From contig DATMYQ010000265.1 in NCBI GenBank assembly GCA_035560935.1, forward strand, positions 1 through 11,161: a stretch of DNA of 11,161 bases, given 5' to 3'. The notes beneath the pieces were generated by a model. It was not told the origin of the DNA. It ran no database searches and was given only the letters and a program-made list of their open reading frames with translations. This stretch comes from DATMYQ01 sp035560935 (GTDB lineage: Bacteria; Bacillota; Negativicutes; Sporomusales; Sporomusaceae). A program made the position numbers and the translations under genes. Of the stretch, positions 1 through 6,651 are shown piece after piece. Within the stretch, counting starts at the first letter, position 1. Each line of letters opens with the position of its first letter.

Positions 1-1
1 G

Positions 2-1690
2 AGTGCATTCGCTTTGCATGAAATCATTTGTGATGCGGACGGGAAACCGGTGGATTATCGTTTTTTATTGGCAAACCCGGCTTTTGAACGCATGACGGGG
101 CTTAAAAGCCAAAATATTGTCGGAAAAAGAGTACTGGAAATTATGCCGGATACGGAACCGTACTGGATTGCAATTTACGGTGAAGTGGCGCTTACCGGAC
201 AGCCCCGTTCCTTCATTCAATTCGCGAATGACTTCGGAAAATATTATGAAGTGGAGGCGTTTTGTCCGGAACCGGGAAAGTTTGCGGTGCATTTTTTGGA
301 CTGTACGGAAAGTATTCAGCACAAAGAAAAAATAGAACATATGGCGTATCATGACGCACTGACCGATCTCCCCAACCGTTATCTGTTCAGAGACCGCTTA
401 CAGGACATGCTGGGCAAAGCGGTGCGCAATCAGGAGCGGCTGGCGGTGGTCATGCTGGATCTAGACGACTTTAAACTGGTGAATGATACGCTGGGGCATT
501 TTGCCGGGGACGAATTACTGAAGGTGATCGGCCGGCGGGCCACATCGGTTTTGCGGCGGGGGGATATGATTGCCCGACTGGGTGGTGATGAGTTCGTACT
601 GCTAATAGAAGGAATTGGTAATGCGGAAAGCGTGACGATGATCGTGGAAAAACTGCGCAAAGCGATATATGAACCCTGGCTTTACAATAGTGTCGCGTAT
701 CATGTGACCTGTAAAATCGGCATATCGTTGTTCCCGGAGGACGGACAAGATGCGGATACCCTGATGAAACATGCGGACATTGCCATGTACCGGGCGAAAG
801 AACTGGGCAAAGGCTACTATCAGTTTTACCTTCCCACGATGGAACGCCAGGTATCCCAGCGAATGGAGATCGAAGTGGAGTTGCACCGGGCAGTGGATAA
901 TAATGAATTTGTGGTGTATTATCAGCCACAGGTTGACCAAGCCGGTGACATTGTCGGGGTAGAGGCGCTGGTCCGGTGGGAACATCCAACGCGAGGTCTG
1001 GTGATGCCGATGGAATTTATTCCTATCGCCGAAGAGAGCGGACTCATTTTGAAAATCGGCACCTGGGTGCTGCAGACTGCGTGTCAACAGGCAAAACAAT
1101 GGACCGTTGCCGGGATATCCCCCGTATTCATGTCAGTGAATCTTTCCGCTCATCAGTTTCACCAACAGGATTTGCTGACGGTTGTTTCCGATATCGTCGC
1201 GTCCTCCGAGATCAGTCCACAGCGGCTTGTTTTGGAAATTACCGAAACCGTGGCCATGGGAAATGCGGAACACACGATTCGTGTATTGCAAGAACTAAAG
1301 TCGCTGGGTATAAGCATTGCACTGGACGATTTTGGCATAGGCTATTCTTCACTGATTTATCTCAAACGGTTTCCGGTGGATTCCATTAAGATTGACCGTT
1401 CCTTTATTCATGATATGGAAAGCAATTCAGAAGGGAAAATCATTGTTCAGACCATACTGGCATTAACGAAAAATCTTCAATATATTGCCATCGCTGAAGG
1501 CGTTGAAACTTTTGAACAACTGGAAATTTTAAAAGAGCTGCATTGTGATCAGATGCAGGGATATCTGTTTAGCAAACCGTTACCGGCCGTGGAAATGACT
1601 CAATTGCTGCAGATATATTCAAAAGGCGGCGATAATAACGGAATATGTCCGCCTTTGGAATACAAACAAAACAGTGGAGCATCCTTTTGA
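2..1690 (+). CDS. PAS-GGDEF-EAL cyclic-di-GMP signalling protein (5' end outside window)
   Basis: A sensor enzyme predicted to make and/or break cyclic di-GMP. The frame is open to the left edge, and the PAS fold already begins at the first codons, so the true start lies upstream. The TTG at 14 is not a convincing start. Numbering from that TTG: PAS about 1-100; GGDEF domain about 113-275, with an intact GGDEF at 190-194 and an RxxD (R181, D184) exactly five residues before it, the position of the allosteric inhibition site; EAL domain about 285-535. The EAL domain keeps EAL at 317-319, NLS at 376-378, E408/E411, the DD pair at 438-439 and EGVE at 495-498. Loop 6 reads DDFGIGYSS rather than the commoner DDFGTGYSS. 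Both catalytic motifs look functional, so the net direction of activity cannot be told. No membrane segment is visible in the part present. The last 20 or so residues are a non-conserved tail. Confidence 0.93.
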   Translation, partial: SAFALHEIICDADGKPVDYRFLLANPAFERMTGLKSQNIVGKRVLEIMPDTEPYWIAIYGEVALTGQPRSFIQFANDFGKYYEVEAFCPEPGKFAVHFLDCTESIQHKEKIEHMAYHDALTDLPNRYLFRDRLQDMLGKAVRNQERLAVVMLDLDDFKLVNDTLGHFAGDELLKVIGRRATSVLRRGDMIARLGGDEFVLLIEGIGNAESVTMIVEKLRKAIYEPWLYNSVAYHVTCKIGISLFPEDGQDADTLMKHADIAMYRAKELGKGYYQFYLPTMERQVSQRMEIEVELHRAVDNNEFVVYYQPQVDQAGDIVGVEALVRWEHPTRGLVMPMEFIPIAEESGLILKIGTWVLQTACQQAKQWTVAGISPVFMSVNLSAHQFHQQDLLTVVSDIVASSEISPQRLVLEITETVAMGNAEHTIRVLQELKSLGISIALDDFGIGYSSLIYLKRFPVDSIKIDRSFIHDMESNSEGKIIVQTILALTKNLQYIAIAEGVETFEQLEILKELHCDQMQGYLFSKPLPAVEMTQLLQIYSKGGDNNGICPPLEYKQNSGASF

Positions 1691-1870
1691 CATGATGCCG
1701 GGATGCAGTCAATATAAGTATTTTATTGCAGCCGGCAGCCTGACCTATTGGGGTTTGAATGTCGTCCGCTTTTTATTGTTTGCCTATCCGGCGAAGGTAT
1801 AAGCTGTGATTTTATGGTGGTATTCTGCCCGCCGTGCCGCGCAATGATACCGGGGGGATTGAAAAAACGA
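1691..1870. other. Intergenic region without a recognisable gene
   Basis: No convincing reading frame occurs here; the minus-strand frame over 1723-1980 has no family signature. The one visible structure is an interrupted inverted repeat. Its arms are TGCCGG (1696-1701) plus TGCA (1704-1707), facing TGCA (1727-1730) plus CCGGCA (1732-1737). It lies just after the cyclic-di-GMP gene stop and lacks a T-tract, so it is at best a weak terminator or an mRNA 3'-end stabiliser. Confidence 0.5.
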
Positions 1871-1900
1871 TTGAAATTTTTGGTAAGCGTATGATAAAAT
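1871..1900 (+). promoter_or_regulatory. Candidate promoter for the DcuC-family gene
   Basis: TTGAAA (1871-1876), an 18-base spacer and TAAAAT (1895-1900) form a sigma-A-like promoter in an AT-rich stretch. Transcription would start around 1907, immediately before the leader hairpin at 1914. That fits a structured 5' leader of about 155 bases ahead of the transporter start. Confidence 0.5.
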
Positions 1901-1913
1901 ATTAAATCAAGGC

Positions 1914-1950
1914 AAAGGCGCTGTTTTCTCCTTGAGGAAACTGCGCCTTT
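1914..1950 (+). promoter_or_regulatory. Strong hairpin in the leader of the DcuC-family gene
   Basis: AAAGGCGC (1914-1921) pairs perfectly with GCGCCTTT (1943-1950). After one T-T mismatch, 1923-1930 pairs with 1934-1941 (one G-T wobble), closing on a three-base loop. The 3' side is followed by ATCTTTCG, a poor U-tract, so termination would be partial at best. The hairpin lies between the proposed promoter and the transporter and could be an attenuator, an RNA-stabilising element or a weak terminator. A second copy of the 5' arm occurs at 2004-2013, so an alternative fold is possible. Confidence 0.55.
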
Positions 1951-1979
1951 ATCTTTCGTATTCCGGAAAAAGGAGGGCA

Positions 1980-2024
1980 ATGGAAATTGAGAATCGATAT
2001 CATAAGGCGCTGTCAGTGGTTTGA
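1980..2024 (+). CDS. Possible 14-residue leader peptide upstream of the transporter
   Basis: A perfect AGGAGG (1971-1976) stands three bases before an ATG that opens 14 codons ending at TGA (2022-2024). The peptide reads MEIENRYHKALSVV and resembles nothing I recognise. It is in the same frame as the transporter start at 2064, 39 bases after its stop. Codons 9-12 are made of the repeated element AAGGCGCTGT that also forms the 5' arm of the leader hairpin, so ribosomes here could influence folding. The spacing of the ribosome binding site is shorter than usual and no homology supports it, so this could be chance. Confidence 0.3.
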   Translation: MEIENRYHKALSVV

Positions 2025-2063
2025 TGCCTTGGGGAACTTTATATCAGGAAAGAGGGTTTTATC

Positions 2064-3317
2064 ATGATGACGATTGCGGGTACGATCATGGTTCTGATCA
2101 CGATTGGCTTTTTGGTGAAACGGTATGACGCACGGTTGGTCCTACTGGCTTCCGGAATTATTATGGCTTGTGTGGCGGGTACGCCGATGGCGTCGTTGGA
2201 TGCTTTTGCTAAAAACATGACGAACAGTGGTTTAATCCAGGCGGTTTGTTCCGTAATGGGCTTTGCCATGGTGATGCGGTATACGGAGTGCGATAAACAT
2301 TTAATCAACCTGATGGCCGGTGCGCTGGCGCAAGCCCGCCCGTTCCTGATTCCAGGCGTCGTTTTTGCCACTTACGCGGTTAATGTGGCCTTGCCGAGCG
2401 CCGCGGGAACGGCGGCAGCGGCCGGAGCAATATTTGTTCCGCTGATGATGTCGGCCGGTGTCCATCCGGCCATGGCCGGGGCAGCGGTTAAATGCGGTAC
2501 ATATGGCAGTATGCTGAATCCGGGATTGGCACATAATCCGTTTGTCGCGAAGATCGCCGGGGTCGGTGTAATGGACGTGATTGCTTTTCACTACAAGGCC
2601 AATATTGCCTCGTTGATTGTGGCCGCTATTTTGATTACGCTGATTGCATATTACAAAAAAGAGCATAAAGGATACCTGGCGGCAGGGTTGGAAGTGGAAC
2701 AAAATTTTAAGGTGAATCTGCTGTATGCCATGATGCCGGTATTTCCGATACTGATATTGATTTTGGGAGCGATGAATGTGGTTGCGGCCTTCAAAATGGA
2801 TGTGCCGCAGGCGATGATCATTGGTTCGCTGTTGGCGTTACTGGTGACGAGGAAAAATCCTGTCAACCTAAGCAATGCCTTTTTTGACGGGATGGGCAAA
2901 GCCTATGGTGAAATCATCGGCATTATTATTGCCGCGGGCGTGTTTGTTTCCGGAATGACCGCTATGGGTCTGGTGAAATCGTTTACCGATGCCATGTTGA
3001 GCAACCCGGCCATTATCAAGATCTGTGCTGCTGTGGGGCCGTTTTTGCTGGGGCTGATTGTCGGTTCTGGCGATGCGGCAACCTTTGCCTTCAACGAAGC
3101 GATCACGCCGCATGCCGCGGATTTTGGCATGTCCGTGGTGCAAATGGGCAGTATGGCGACGCTGGGAGGTACGTTGGGACGCACAATGTCGCCGATTGCC
3201 GGCGCTACGATTATTATCGCCGGTATTGCCGGTGTAAATCCGATGGAAATCGCGAAGCGCAACTGTTTGCCGATGGTGGGTTCCATGATCATCGGCATGG
3301 CGTTTTTGCTGGCCTGA
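2064..3317 (+). CDS. DcuC-family anaerobic C4-dicarboxylate transporter
   Basis: An integral membrane carrier of 417 residues and about 10-12 hydrophobic segments. It matches the DcuC family, whose known members move fumarate, succinate and related C4-dicarboxylates across the cytoplasmic membrane during anaerobic growth. Family-like features are the glycine/alanine/serine-rich stretch near residues 110-125 (PSAAGTAAAAGA), the conserved MLNPGLAHN near 152-160, and the GSGDAATFAFNEAITPH stretch in the C-terminal half. A charged cytoplasmic loop (KKEHKG) separates the two halves. Escherichia coli DcuC is about 460 residues, so this is a slightly short but complete member. The start is ATG 2064, with GAGGG (2052-2056) eight bases upstream; the ATG at 2067 is an alternative. 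It is transcribed alone and faces the convergent ligase gene. The exact substrate cannot be read from sequence, and related carriers for other organic acids exist. Confidence 0.85.
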   Translation: MMTIAGTIMVLITIGFLVKRYDARLVLLASGIIMACVAGTPMASLDAFAKNMTNSGLIQAVCSVMGFAMVMRYTECDKHLINLMAGALAQARPFLIPGVVFATYAVNVALPSAAGTAAAAGAIFVPLMMSAGVHPAMAGAAVKCGTYGSMLNPGLAHNPFVAKIAGVGVMDVIAFHYKANIASLIVAAILITLIAYYKKEHKGYLAAGLEVEQNFKVNLLYAMMPVFPILILILGAMNVVAAFKMDVPQAMIIGSLLALLVTRKNPVNLSNAFFDGMGKAYGEIIGIIIAAGVFVSGMTAMGLVKSFTDAMLSNPAIIKICAAVGPFLLGLIVGSGDAATFAFNEAITPHAADFGMSVVQMGSMATLGGTLGRTMSPIAGATIIIAGIAGVNPMEIAKRNCLPMVGSMIIGMAFLLA

Positions 3318-3325
3318 TATGCCAG

Positions 3326-3349
3326 TGGTGCGAGAGACGCTTCGCACCA
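3326..3349. repeat. Small inverted repeat after the transporter gene
   Basis: TGGTGCGA (3326-3333) and TCGCACCA (3342-3349) form a perfect 8-bp stem around an 8-base loop. It begins nine bases after the transporter stop and has no T-tract. It may protect the mRNA 3' end, ahead of the true terminator at 3364-3400. Confidence 0.5.
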
Positions 3350-3363
3350 TTGCCGCAATACGG

Positions 3364-3400
3364 AAAAGGAGCAAAGAACGAAGTTCTTTGCTCCTTTTTT
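3364..3400. terminator. Bidirectional intrinsic terminator between convergent genes
   Basis: A 12-bp perfect stem, GGAGCAAAGAAC (3368-3379) with GTTCTTTGCTCC (3383-3394), closes on a three-base loop. It is flanked by AAAA on the left and TTTTTT on the right. It should stop transcription of the transporter on the plus strand. On the minus strand the A-run gives a shorter U-tract, so it can also end the convergent ligase transcript, whose stop codon lies at 3414. Confidence 0.9.
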
Positions 3401-3413
3401 AGGTTTTTAGTTT

Positions 3414-5948
3414 TTAGGCGGTTTCAATCTGGCTGTCGGCCTGCAGGCCCAATTTGGCGACGGCCTGTTCCCGCATCTTATACTTCATGATCTTGCCGGC
3501 GGCATTCATTGGGAATTCCGTGACGAAATCGATGTAATGCGGTGTTTTGTGTTTGGCCATGTGGGAACGGATATAATCCTTGAGTTCGTCAGCCGTGATG
3601 GCTGCTCCCGCTTTCAGGATCACGCAGGCCATGATTTCTTCGCCGTACTGTTTGTCAGGCACGCCGATGACCTGAACGTCTTTGATTTTGGGATGAGTGT
3701 AGATGAAATCCTCGATTTCCTTGGGATAGATGTTTTCACCGCCGCGGATAATCATATCCTTGATGCGGCCGGTGATTTTATAGTTGCCTTCGGCATCACG
3801 CCGGGCCAGATCGCCGGTGTGGAGCCAGCCGTTCTTGTCGATGGCGCTGGCTGTGGCTTCCGGCATTTTATAATAGCCTTTCATAATGTTGTAACCGCGG
3901 GCGACAAACTCGCCGTCCGCATTGTCGGGCAGATCTTCACCGGTTTCCGGATCGACGATTTTGCATTCGACACCCGGCAGTGCCCGCCCTACCGTACTGA
4001 CTCGCAATTCGACAGAATCGTCCACGCGGCTTTGGGTACAGCCGGGAGAAGACTCCGTCTGGCCAAAAACGATGGTGATTTCCGACATGTTCATCTTGTG
4101 AACAACGTCCTGCATGACTTTGACCGGACAGGGACTACCGGCCATGATACCGGTGCGCATGTGGGAAAAATCGGTTTTCGGGAAATCCTCATGCTCCAGC
4201 ATCGCGATAAACATCGTGGGAACGCCGTGAAAACAGGTGATTTTTTCCCGGTGAATACAATCCAGAGAAAGCTTTGGTGAAAAATACGGCATCGGTGACA
4301 TGGTGACGCCATGGGTCATGGAAGCGGTCATGGCCAGCACCATGCCGAAACAGTGGAACATCGGCACGTGAATCATCATGCGGTCGGCGGTGGAGAGGTC
4401 CATGCAGTCGCCGATATTTTTGCCGTTGTTGACCACGTTGTAGTGAGTGAGCATAACGCCTTTGGGAAAACCGGTGGTTCCCGAAGTATACTGCATATTG
4501 CAGACGTCGTGTTTATTGATGGCCCGTTCCCGGCGGTACACTTCCTCAATGGGGATTTTATTGGCCAGAGCGGTGGCGTCAGACCAGGTCAGACAGCCTT
4601 TTTGGCGGGAATCAACGGTGATGATATTGCGCAGGAAGGGGAGGCGTTTGATGTGCAGCGGCTTGCCCGCCTCGGCGGTTTCCAGTTCCGGACAAAGTTC
4701 TTTGATAATGCCGACATAGTCGGAATCCTTATAGCCGTCGATCATCACCAGTGTATGAGTATCTGATTGCCGTAAGAGGTACTCCGCTTCGTAAATCTTA
4801 TAGGCGGTATTTACCGTGACCAGGACCGCACCGATCTTGGTTGCGGCCCAAAAGGTAATATACCATTGGGGGACATTGGTGGCCCAGATGGAAACATGGT
4901 CGCCGGGCCGGACGCCCAGGGCAATCAATGAACGGGCGAAGGCGTCGACATCATCGCGGAATTCAGCGTAGGTTCGGGTGTAATCCATGGTGGTGTACCG
5001 GAACGCGTACTGGTCGGGGAATTCATTCACCATACGGTCCAGCACCTGCGGGAAGGTCAGATCAATCAGGCTGTCTTTCTCCCAGACAAATTTGCCGGTT
5101 TTGGCGTTGTTGTCGAACAGACGGCCCTTGGCCGAGTCCTTTTCCATGAACCGTTCCATGTAGTTGGCGAAATTAGGGAAAACCACGCCGGCGTCATCGA
5201 GGTCGGGAGCCCAGCGCTTGACCCATTCCAGGGAAACGTAGCCGTCGTATTTGATTGAACTGAGTGCCAGCATCATGCTTTCTATCGGCAAATCGCCTTC
5301 GCCCATCATCCGGTAGCGAATAGTGCCATCTTGGTCGACGACGGAATCCTTAATATGAACATACTTGATGTAGGCGCCGAGGTTCTGCACGGTTTTTCCC
5401 GGGCTCTCACCGGCAAAACGGTAGGGGTGATGCATATCCCAGAGCGCAGCCACCGCATCGCTGGCGATCTGATTTAGCAGTTTGCACAACCGCTCCGTAT
5501 CGGTATAAACACCGTTGGTTTCCACCAACAGGGTCACGTTGTTGGCTTCGGCAATGGGAACGAGGCGGTTCAGCGCCGCCAGTACCACTTCATCGTCCAC
5601 CTCGCCGTGGGGTTTGGCTTCCAGGTCGGCCAGAATGCGAATGTAGGGAGTGCCAATTTTGCCGGCCAGTAAAATATACTGGACAAGTTCTTCGTGGTTT
5701 TCTTCCGCTTTGTCTGCGTATTTTAGGCAGCAGCCGGAAGAAAGGCAGGGGATTTCCAGACGCAGCTCGGCCAGCTTTTTAAGCGTTTGCGGAATTTGAG
5801 CAACGGTAAAGGGCTGGGCATGAACGGCAAAAATTTCATTACCCAGTCCCCGGATTTCAATACCGTCAAAGCCAAGATCCTTGGCCATGGAATAGATATC
5901 GGTCCAAGCAAAATCAGGACAGCCTAAAGTGGAAAAAGTAAGTTTCAT
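3414..5948 (-). CDS. Xylose-isomerase-like TIM barrel fused to an AMP-forming acyl-CoA synthetase
   Basis: A single unbroken frame of 844 residues with two complete enzymes. Residues 1-265 are a sugar-phosphate isomerase/epimerase-type TIM barrel (AP endonuclease 2/xylose isomerase family), retaining a metal-binding set: E143 (LLVETNG), D171 and H174 (WDMHHPYRF), H198 (VHIKD), E241 (SLEW). After a linker of about 30 residues, residues 298-835 form an adenylate-forming ligase close to bacterial fatty/carboxylic acyl-CoA synthetases. Its motifs are YTSGTTGFPKG (487-497), FGQTESSP (628-635), HTGD (710-713), GRIKDMIIRGGENI (727-740) and the catalytic lysine K819 in AAGKIMKYK. It should activate a carboxylic acid to acyl-AMP and then acyl-CoA; the acid is unknown. 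The start is the second of two adjacent ATGs, seven bases after AAGGAG (5956-5961); 5951 is the alternative. The frame stays open up to 6068 but lacks a ribosome binding site there. The gene lies about 120 bases downstream of a T-box terminator. The barrel's own reaction is not identifiable. Confidence 0.88.
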   Translation of the reverse strand: MKLTFSTLGCPDFAWTDIYSMAKDLGFDGIEIRGLGNEIFAVHAQPFTVAQIPQTLKKLAELRLEIPCLSSGCCLKYADKAEENHEELVQYILLAGKIGTPYIRILADLEAKPHGEVDDEVVLAALNRLVPIAEANNVTLLVETNGVYTDTERLCKLLNQIASDAVAALWDMHHPYRFAGESPGKTVQNLGAYIKYVHIKDSVVDQDGTIRYRMMGEGDLPIESMMLALSSIKYDGYVSLEWVKRWAPDLDDAGVVFPNFANYMERFMEKDSAKGRLFDNNAKTGKFVWEKDSLIDLTFPQVLDRMVNEFPDQYAFRYTTMDYTRTYAEFRDDVDAFARSLIALGVRPGDHVSIWATNVPQWYITFWAATKIGAVLVTVNTAYKIYEAEYLLRQSDTHTLVMIDGYKDSDYVGIIKELCPELETAEAGKPLHIKRLPFLRNIITVDSRQKGCLTWSDATALANKIPIEEVYRRERAINKHDVCNMQYTSGTTGFPKGVMLTHYNVVNNGKNIGDCMDLSTADRMMIHVPMFHCFGMVLAMTASMTHGVTMSPMPYFSPKLSLDCIHREKITCFHGVPTMFIAMLEHEDFPKTDFSHMRTGIMAGSPCPVKVMQDVVHKMNMSEITIVFGQTESSPGCTQSRVDDSVELRVSTVGRALPGVECKIVDPETGEDLPDNADGEFVARGYNIMKGYYKMPEATASAIDKNGWLHTGDLARRDAEGNYKITGRIKDMIIRGGENIYPKEIEDFIYTHPKIKDVQVIGVPDKQYGEEIMACVILKAGAAITADELKDYIRSHMAKHKTPHYIDFVTEFPMNAAGKIMKYKMREQAVAKLGLQADSQIETA

Positions 5949-6070
5949 CATAATACTCCTTAAAAATATTTTTTGTAAACGTGAATCAGGGATCTGCGGT
6001 TTCGTCCCGGCATTAAAAAGGTTAGACTCAGCGTCTTGGAAAACACTCTGCGCGTTTTTCGCCGGCAACT

Positions 6071-6118
6071 AAAAAACGCTTTCATCTCTAAGCATTTCTG
6101 CTAAGAGACGAAAGCGTT
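6071..6118 (-). terminator. Terminator hairpin of the T-box leader
   Basis: On the minus strand AACGCTTTCGTCTCTTAGCA, a GAAA loop and TGCTTAGAGATGAAAGCGTT form a stem of about 20 bp with one mismatch, ending in TTTTTT (6076-6071). Its 5' arm contains the CTCTT needed for the competing antiterminator, so it is the regulated element of the riboswitch. Confidence 0.92.
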
Positions 6119-6360
6119 AAGCTCCCGTGGTACCACTCTTGTTGATATGAAACATATCCACTCTGCAGCATCATTAAAAAATCCAATGCTGTCTCATGAT
6201 AACGGTGAGAAGACCGGTCGCGCCTATTGGCTCTCACCACTATAAAAACGGCGGAGTTTTCAGCTGACTGCTCAAGGGTGAGTTTCACGACTGCCATGCG
6301 CGCTGTTTCTCAGCAACCAACAGCTCTCTGGAGCGTCATAGGCAGTGCTTTTTTCCCTGT
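6071..6360 (-). promoter_or_regulatory. T-box riboswitch, probably leucine (CUC specifier), leader of the fused ligase gene
   Basis: Reading the minus strand, stem I opens with AGGG (6359-6356) and closes with CCCT (6278-6275). It carries the distal CCAGAGAG and GGTTGCTGAGAAAC elements typical of T-boxes. On the 3' side of stem I the specifier region reads GTGAAACTCACCC; CUC (6282-6280) sits in the usual place before a purine (ACC) and points to tRNA-Leu with anticodon GAG. ACU (Thr), one base earlier, is the less likely reading. A small hairpin (6144-6158) precedes the conserved T-box AGAGTGGTACCACGG (6139-6125), whose UGGU bulge would pair with a tRNA ending ACCA, as expected for a leucine tRNA with discriminator A. 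AAGAG (6140-6136) can pair with CTCTT (6107-6103) in the terminator's 5' arm to form the antiterminator. Uncharged tRNA should therefore permit transcription into the ligase gene. Confidence 0.9.
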
Positions 6361-6393
6361 CAATGCATTTGGCGTTTAAATGAAATTATTTAT

Positions 6394-6422
6394 AAGTTAT
6401 CAAATTTAAGGGGTTTTGTCAA
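6394..6422 (-). promoter_or_regulatory. Promoter of the T-box transcript
   Basis: On the minus strand a consensus TTGACA (6422-6417) is followed after 17 bases by TAACTT (6399-6394). The -10 is weak but preceded by TG one base upstream (an extended -10). Transcription would start near 6387, about 27 bases before stem I. An exact 12-bp palindrome TTTTTCGAAAAA (6427-6438) lies immediately upstream of the -35 and may act as an AT-rich upstream element or a binding site. Confidence 0.6.
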
Positions 6423-6551
6423 TATGTTTTTCGAAAAAGAAGAATGGTGTCATGAGGCTGTACGAACAAAGAGGACTAATGTGCGCAACGAGAAGAATTG
6501 GCGGAGCGTAGTTAAACTGAAGGCAGGGGAAAACGCACAGTGTTAAATTCA
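6423..6551. other. Divergent intergenic region without a gene
   Basis: This stretch separates the T-box promoter from the promoter of the DUF2157 operon, and no coding signature was seen. It contains the palindrome at 6427-6438 and two of three copies of TGTGCG or its complement: TGTGCG at 6480-6485 and CGCACA at 6534-6539. The third copy, at 6556-6561, overlaps the -35 of the rightward promoter. Confidence 0.5.
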
Positions 6552-6580
6552 TTGATGTGCGGCAAGATGAGAGGTACAAT
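6552..6580 (+). promoter_or_regulatory. Promoter of the DUF2157 operon
   Basis: TTGATG (6552-6557), a 17-base spacer and TACAAT (6575-6580) give a good sigma-A-type promoter about 65 bases before the gene's GTG start. The inverted repeat CGCACA (6534-6539)/TGTGCG (6556-6561) spans the -35 and could be an operator. Confidence 0.6.
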
Positions 6581-6608
6581 GACATTGAAAGTAAGTGGAG
6601 GATCAATA

Positions 6609-6632
6609 ATGGCGGCAAAACTGCAAGCGTGA
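6609..6632 (+). CDS. Possible 7-residue upstream ORF before the DUF2157 gene
   Basis: GGAGG (6597-6601) with ideal seven-base spacing precedes an ATG. Its seven codons (MAAKLQA) end in TGA at 6630-6632, 19 bases before the GTG of the next gene and in a different frame. The signal is better than that of the true gene, whose own site is AAAGGTGAT. It might be a leader peptide or simply a ribosome loading site; nothing beyond the spacing supports it. Confidence 0.25.
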   Translation: MAAKLQA

Positions 6633-6651
6633 AAGGGCGAAAGGTGATCTT

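Noticed and set aside
14..1690. TTG at 14 as the true start of the cyclic-di-GMP gene
   Set aside because: The frame is open to the window edge and the conserved PAS sequence already starts before it; the gene is simply cut.
1723..1980. 85-codon minus-strand frame in the gap before the transporter
   Set aside because: No convincing ribosome site or family signature, and it overlaps the promoter and leader hairpin on the other strand.
1980..3317. Reading through TGA 2022 (selenocysteine or frame repair) to join the mini-ORF to the transporter
   Set aside because: The two are in frame, but the transporter has its own ribosome site and start, DcuC proteins begin at this point, and no selenocysteine insertion element was evident after the TGA.
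3537..4280. 247-codon plus-strand frame
   Set aside because: Antisense shadow of the acyl-CoA synthetase domain, which has clear motifs on the other strand.
5949..6068. N-terminal extension of the fused ligase up to a TTG at 6068
   Set aside because: The frame is open, but there is no ribosome binding site, the start would sit directly behind the T-box terminator, and family similarity begins at MKLTFSTLGCPD after a good AAGGAG.
6088..6297. 69-codon minus-strand frame
   Set aside because: It lies wholly inside the T-box RNA structure and has no protein-family character.
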